Assembly: GCA_903643055.1 (NCBI GenBank) | Contig: CAHJWV010000617.1 | Span: 1 to 9,708, forward strand | DNA: 9,708 nt | Direction of reading: 5' to 3' | From: Burkholderiales bacterium | GTDB lineage: Bacteria; Pseudomonadota; Gammaproteobacteria; Burkholderiales; Burkholderiaceae | Part shown: piece after piece, positions 7,174 to 9,708 of the stretch | Position numbering within the stretch: position 1 is the first letter of the stretch | Layout: each line of letters opens with the position of its first letter | Notes under the pieces: model-generated | What the model saw: only the letters and a program-made list of their open reading frames with translations | What the model was told of the DNA's origin: nothing | Database searches by the model: none | Translations under genes and position numbers: made by a program

Positions 7174-8085
7174 TCAATAGACCTCAGGCACCATGATTTC
7201 CTGGCGGACCGGCTGGCGCATGTAGTCGTCATGGCGTTCGCGTTCGGGCAGGTCGATCGGTGCGTGCTCGGTGGCTTCATACGGCATCTGGCTGAGCAGG
7301 TGGTGAATGCAGTTCAGCCGCGCCTTCTTCTTATCGACTGCATGCACCACCCACCATGGCGCCTCGCTGATGTGGGTGCGTTCCAGCATGATTTCTTTGG
7401 CGCGCGTGTAGTCTTCCCAGCGGCGGCGAGATTCCAAGTCCATCGGGCTCAGCTTCCACTGCTTCAGCGGGTCATGAATGCGGCCGAGAAAGCGCAGATG
7501 CTGTTCTTCATCGGAGATCGAGAACCAGTACTTGATGACCTGGATGCCCGATCGCACCAGCATCTTCTCGAACTCAGGCACGCTGCGGAAAAACTCTTCG
7601 TACTGCGCATCGTCGCAAAAGCCCATCACCCGCTCGACACCGGCGCGGTTGTACCAGCTGCGGTCGAACAAGACCATTTCGCCCGCCGCGGGCAAGTGGG
7701 CGACGTAGCGCTGGAAGTACCACTGCGTGCGTTCGCGGTCATTGGGTGCGGGCAGGGCGGCCACGCGCGCAACGCGCGGATTCAGCCGCTGTGTGATGCG
7801 CTTGATGACACCGCCCTTACCGGCGGCATCGCGCCCTTCGAAGATGATGACCACCTTGTGCCGCGTGGCCACCACCCAGTCCTGCAACTTCACCAGCTCG
7901 CCTTGCAGGCGGAACAGCTCTCTGAAGTATTGGCGGCGACTTTCCTTGTGGCCTTCGTCGGTTGGGTCCACGCCCGAGACTTCATCGACCACGCGGTCGT
8001 CCAGCTCGAGTTCGAGTTCCTCGTCGTAGCTGTCGGCGAGGTCGGCGTGAATGCGCCGGATCAGTTCACTGTCGTTGTAAGGCAA
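7174..8085 (-). CDS. ppk2: Polyphosphate kinase 2 (PPK2 family)
   Basis: A soluble P-loop kinase that transfers phosphate between polyphosphate and nucleotides, typically making GTP or ATP from NDP and polyP; substrate preference cannot be read here. The 303-residue form has the PPK2 core: Walker A FEGRDAAGKGG (82-92, K90), LNPRVARVAALPAPNDRERT (101-120), the Walker B region VLFDRSWYNRAGVERVMGF (138-156, D141) and the lid segment RIHDPLKQWKLSPMD (202-216). It has one PPK2 domain, so it is the short type rather than the tandem type. The start chosen is TTG at 8083-8085, six bases after AGGAG. A longer form would start at ATG 8143-8145, but that codon lies in the loop of a terminator-like hairpin and has no ribosome binding site. 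The gene is followed on the same strand by pitA, which fits a phosphate-storage role. Confidence 0.93.
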   Translation of the reverse strand: MPYNDSELIRRIHADLADSYDEELELELDDRVVDEVSGVDPTDEGHKESRRQYFRELFRLQGELVKLQDWVVATRHKVVIIFEGRDAAGKGGVIKRITQRLNPRVARVAALPAPNDRERTQWYFQRYVAHLPAAGEMVLFDRSWYNRAGVERVMGFCDDAQYEEFFRSVPEFEKMLVRSGIQVIKYWFSISDEEQHLRFLGRIHDPLKQWKLSPMDLESRRRWEDYTRAKEIMLERTHISEAPWWVVHAVDKKKARLNCIHHLLSQMPYEATEHAPIDLPERERHDDYMRQPVRQEIMVPEVY

Positions 8086-8091
8086 GGTGGG

Positions 8092-8096
8092 CTCCT
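8092..8096 (-). promoter_or_regulatory. Shine-Dalgarno AGGAG deciding the ppk2 start
   Basis: On the minus strand AGGAG is followed by CCCACC and TTG, a textbook 6-base spacing. It falls inside the longer reading frame that would begin at ATG 8145, which suggests the real product starts at the TTG and is 20 residues shorter. Confidence 0.65.
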
Positions 8097-8126
8097 GAAG
8101 CAATGGGCTTTGAGATAATGGAAAGC

Positions 8127-8158
8127 GCCGAAGCCGCGCTGTCATGCGCGGCCTCGGC
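8127..8158 (-). terminator. Strong stem-loop after the secreted-protein gene
   Basis: GCCGA (8127-8131) and GCCGCGC (8133-8139) pair with GCGCGGC (8146-8152) and TCGGC (8154-8158): 12 pairs with a single A/C mismatch and a 6-base loop. It starts 16 bases past the stop codon of the secreted-protein gene. On the minus strand it is followed by GCTTTCC, a poor T tract. Most likely it ends that transcript and insulates ppk2; a role in the ppk2 leader is also possible. Confidence 0.65.
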
Positions 8159-8174
8159 AGGGGGTGATAACGCT

Positions 8175-9263
8175 TCAGTTGCAGGACCGCACGAGCTTGC
8201 CGAACAAGGTGTTCAGGTCGAGCTGCGACGGGAAGCCTTCGGGCTTGTGGCTCGATGAGAAGCCTGCGTTCGCCAGACCGGTCAGGTAGTCGTTGCGGAC
8301 GTATTGCTGGCTGAAGTTGCCGGTGTTGCCGAAGTAAAACGAGAACAGGTGTGCCGGGTCGAGCGCGAACTCGCCGCGGTAGCTGGCGCCGTCATTGCCA
8401 TCGTCCCAGCCCCAGGGCGTGTTGGCCGAGTTGGTGCTGCATGACTTGAGGCCAGCGCCGCAACCGCCGCTGGTGTCGCCCCTGAAGGCGCCCCAGGTGT
8501 TGAAGGTCTGGGCTTGCGCTGCCGGCTGCAAGGCATCGTTCAGTGCCAGGGCCCACATGCCGCGACCTTCGGTGATGTCCACCAGGCGGTAAGGCACATG
8601 CCGGTCATTGGCCGAACGCGGGGCGCCTGCTGCGCCTTGCGTGGGGAAATAGATCACGCCGTCTTGATTGGCATTGCCGCGGAAGTCAGAGGCATAAGGC
8701 CAGGCCTTCAGGCCATGGCCCTTGGCTTCCTGAACGGTTTTCACGCGGTTGATGCCGTTGTCGCCCTCGAACGAGATCGTGCCGTCGATGGTTTCATGGC
8801 CGTTGGTGTAAGGGCTGCCCGGCGGCGTGTACGAATAAAAGTTGGTGTGGAAGACGGTGATCATGCCTTCCAGGCGGCCGTAGTCGGAGCCGTCTTTGCG
8901 CACGGCCATCACTGCGCCTTCGAGGTCGTTCTCGTGCTCGCCATCGAAGATGTTGTCCGACCAGTCACGCGGGTGATAGAACGCGTAGGTGATGAAGTAG
9001 TGCGAGCAGCTCTCGACGACCGAGTAGTACACCGTGGCCGGCCACAGGCCATTGCCGCGGTTGTCCCAATTGTTGGTGCTGATGGGATCGGAGTCGTAGT
9101 CGAACGCGGTGATGTAGTCGGATGCGGCGTCGCTTGAGTCGGTGTCCTGGTAGTGCACCGGGGCATGGTGGAACGCCAGGTCGGCGCTCGAGATGGCCGA
9201 TGCAGCAGGTGCGCTCGCGGCCAGCGCCAGCGCAATCGCGCCATAGGTCAGGGTCTTCAACAT
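8175..9263 (-). CDS. Secreted protein of unrecognised family with HENDLEG motif
   Basis: A 362-residue protein with a clear Sec signal peptide: MLKTL, a hydrophobic core (about 6-20) and a likely cut after ASA at 21-23. I do not recognise the family. The mature part is rich in aromatic residues, Asp, Asn and Gly, without membrane segments. Notable are DYITAFDYDSDP (49-60), a run ending in HENDLEG (110-116), a nearby H139 and KGHGLKAWP (181-189). A His/Asp/Glu cluster followed by a second His motif recalls metal-binding or hydrolase-like secreted proteins (loosely the HDWE motif of NLP toxins or the Vps62-type HEGDWE motif), but this is only resemblance. Four cysteines (C86, C268, C275, C361) could form two disulfides outside the cytoplasm. 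GGAG lies six bases before the ATG, supporting this start. It is probably a single-gene unit, closed by the hairpin at 8127-8158. Confidence 0.85.
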   Translation of the reverse strand: MLKTLTYGAIALALAASAPAASAISSADLAFHHAPVHYQDTDSSDAASDYITAFDYDSDPISTNNWDNRGNGLWPATVYYSVVESCSHYFITYAFYHPRDWSDNIFDGEHENDLEGAVMAVRKDGSDYGRLEGMITVFHTNFYSYTPPGSPYTNGHETIDGTISFEGDNGINRVKTVQEAKGHGLKAWPYASDFRGNANQDGVIYFPTQGAAGAPRSANDRHVPYRLVDITEGRGMWALALNDALQPAAQAQTFNTWGAFRGDTSGGCGAGLKSCSTNSANTPWGWDDGNDGASYRGEFALDPAHLFSFYFGNTGNFSQQYVRNDYLTGLANAGFSSSHKPEGFPSQLDLNTLFGKLVRSCN

Positions 9264-9468
9264 CGTCGCTCCAATCGGCTGTGCAATGGAGTCGGATGCT
9301 AGGGAGCGCGTGTGTCGAAGCGATGACGCTTGTGCTGTAGCGCTGTGAACGCTGCGGCACGGGCGCTTGGCCGACGCTCAGGTCTTCAAGGTGCGATGAA
9401 TAGGCCGCTGGGATTGGATGGGCGTTTTGGTGGCAGCCGGCTTGGTTCGCGAAGGCGGTCCCCGGGCA
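9264..9468. other. Intergenic region upstream of the secreted-protein gene
   Basis: A 205-base gap between two minus-strand genes. It should hold the promoter of the secreted-protein gene. On that strand TCGACA and TAGCAT resemble -35 and -10 elements near 9300-9325 but are only 11 bases apart, too close for a normal sigma-70 promoter. I see no strong hairpin, repeat or small gene. Confidence 0.35.
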
Positions 9469-9708
9469 TCAATTCGAATAGCCTTGCATCGGCGGCTTGG
9501 CGTCATGGCGCAGGCCCCACCACGGCAGGAACACGTTATTGCCGGTGCGGGCGCGGAACCAGTTCTTCTGCGGGTCGATCGGCCGCACGGTCTCGGGCGG
9601 CACGATGACCACCGCCGTCGTGCGATCGGCTTCGGTGGTACCCGCCACCAGCACGTTCTTGCCGAAGTGATTGGCATAGGCAATGCCCAGCGCGACGTTG
9701 GTCAACGC
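9469..9708 (-). CDS. C-terminal end of an unrecognised protein (partial)
   Basis: An open frame runs in from beyond the window edge and ends at TGA 9469-9471, giving about 79 residues (ALTNVALGIAYANHFGKNVL at the start, DAKPPMQGYSN at the end). The frame is open to the last base, and the only possible start close to the edge is a TTG without a visible ribosome binding site, so this is taken as the tail of a longer gene. The segment begins with an alternating small/hydrophobic stretch (about 5-35: VLVAG, TTAVVIVPPETVRPID) and ends with an aromatic, Asn/Gly-rich tail (NNVFLPWWGLRHD). I do not recognise a family and assign no function. It is transcribed in the same direction as the secreted-protein gene. 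Confidence 0.6.
   Translation of the reverse strand, partial: ALTNVALGIAYANHFGKNVLVAGTTEADRTTAVVIVPPETVRPIDPQKNWFRARTGNNVFLPWWGLRHDAKPPMQGYSN

Noticed and set aside
7231..8118. Plus-strand reading frame of 295 codons opposite ppk2
   Set aside because: It mirrors the well-supported PPK2 gene and shows no domain, signal or ribosome binding site of its own.
8514..9137. Plus-strand reading frame of 207 codons opposite the secreted-protein gene
   Set aside because: It is antisense to a gene with a signal peptide and good ribosome binding site; its sequence has no recognisable features.
9248..9396. Repeated GGTCTTCAA near the start of the secreted-protein gene and again near 9382
   Set aside because: Nine bases shared by chance is unremarkable at this distance, and the flanks do not match.

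Overview
The window is a high-GC stretch of bacterial chromosome. The style of the proteins (a Tsr/Tar-like receptor with the betaproteobacterial HAMP/signalling sequence, an OmpR-type regulator of the QseB/PmrA kind, PitA, PPK2) suggests a betaproteobacterium, probably Burkholderiales. That assignment is an inference from protein resemblance only; there is no rRNA or tRNA gene to anchor it.

Layout. (1) 1-921, plus strand: the cytoplasmic half of a methyl-accepting chemotaxis receptor, broken by an in-frame stop and two frameshifts, hence a decaying pseudogene that begins upstream of the window. (2) 1071-5343, plus strand: a signalling operon. It opens with a 1046-residue hybrid histidine kinase whose membrane domain is an ethylene-receptor-type copper-binding domain (all of the plant ETR1 residues D25/Y32/P36/C65/H69 are present at identical spacing). 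Three PAS domains, HisKA/HATPase_c, a receiver that has lost its phosphorylatable Asp, and an intact receiver follow. A single-domain CheY/DivK-like receiver overlaps its stop codon (ATGA), and an OmpR-family DNA-binding regulator lies 62 nt further on. (3) 5406-8085, minus strand, convergent with the signalling operon: a PitA-type phosphate transporter and a polyphosphate kinase 2, that is, phosphate uptake plus polyphosphate/nucleotide exchange. A PHO-box-like direct repeat sits just upstream of the transporter. (4) 8175-9263, minus strand: a secreted protein of a family I do not recognise, with an HENDLEG motif and four cysteines, closed by a strong hairpin. (5) 9469-9708, minus strand: the C-terminal end of an unrecognised protein that begins beyond the window.

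How the parts may work together. The kinase, lone receiver and OmpR-type regulator look like one multi-step pathway from a membrane copper/ethylene-type sensor to transcription, but no HPt domain is visible in the window and the targets are unknown. The pit-ppk2 pair forms a separate phosphate module, plausibly under PhoB. No CRISPR array, insertion sequence, tRNA, rRNA or integrase was seen, and no gap without a gene exceeds about 205 bases.
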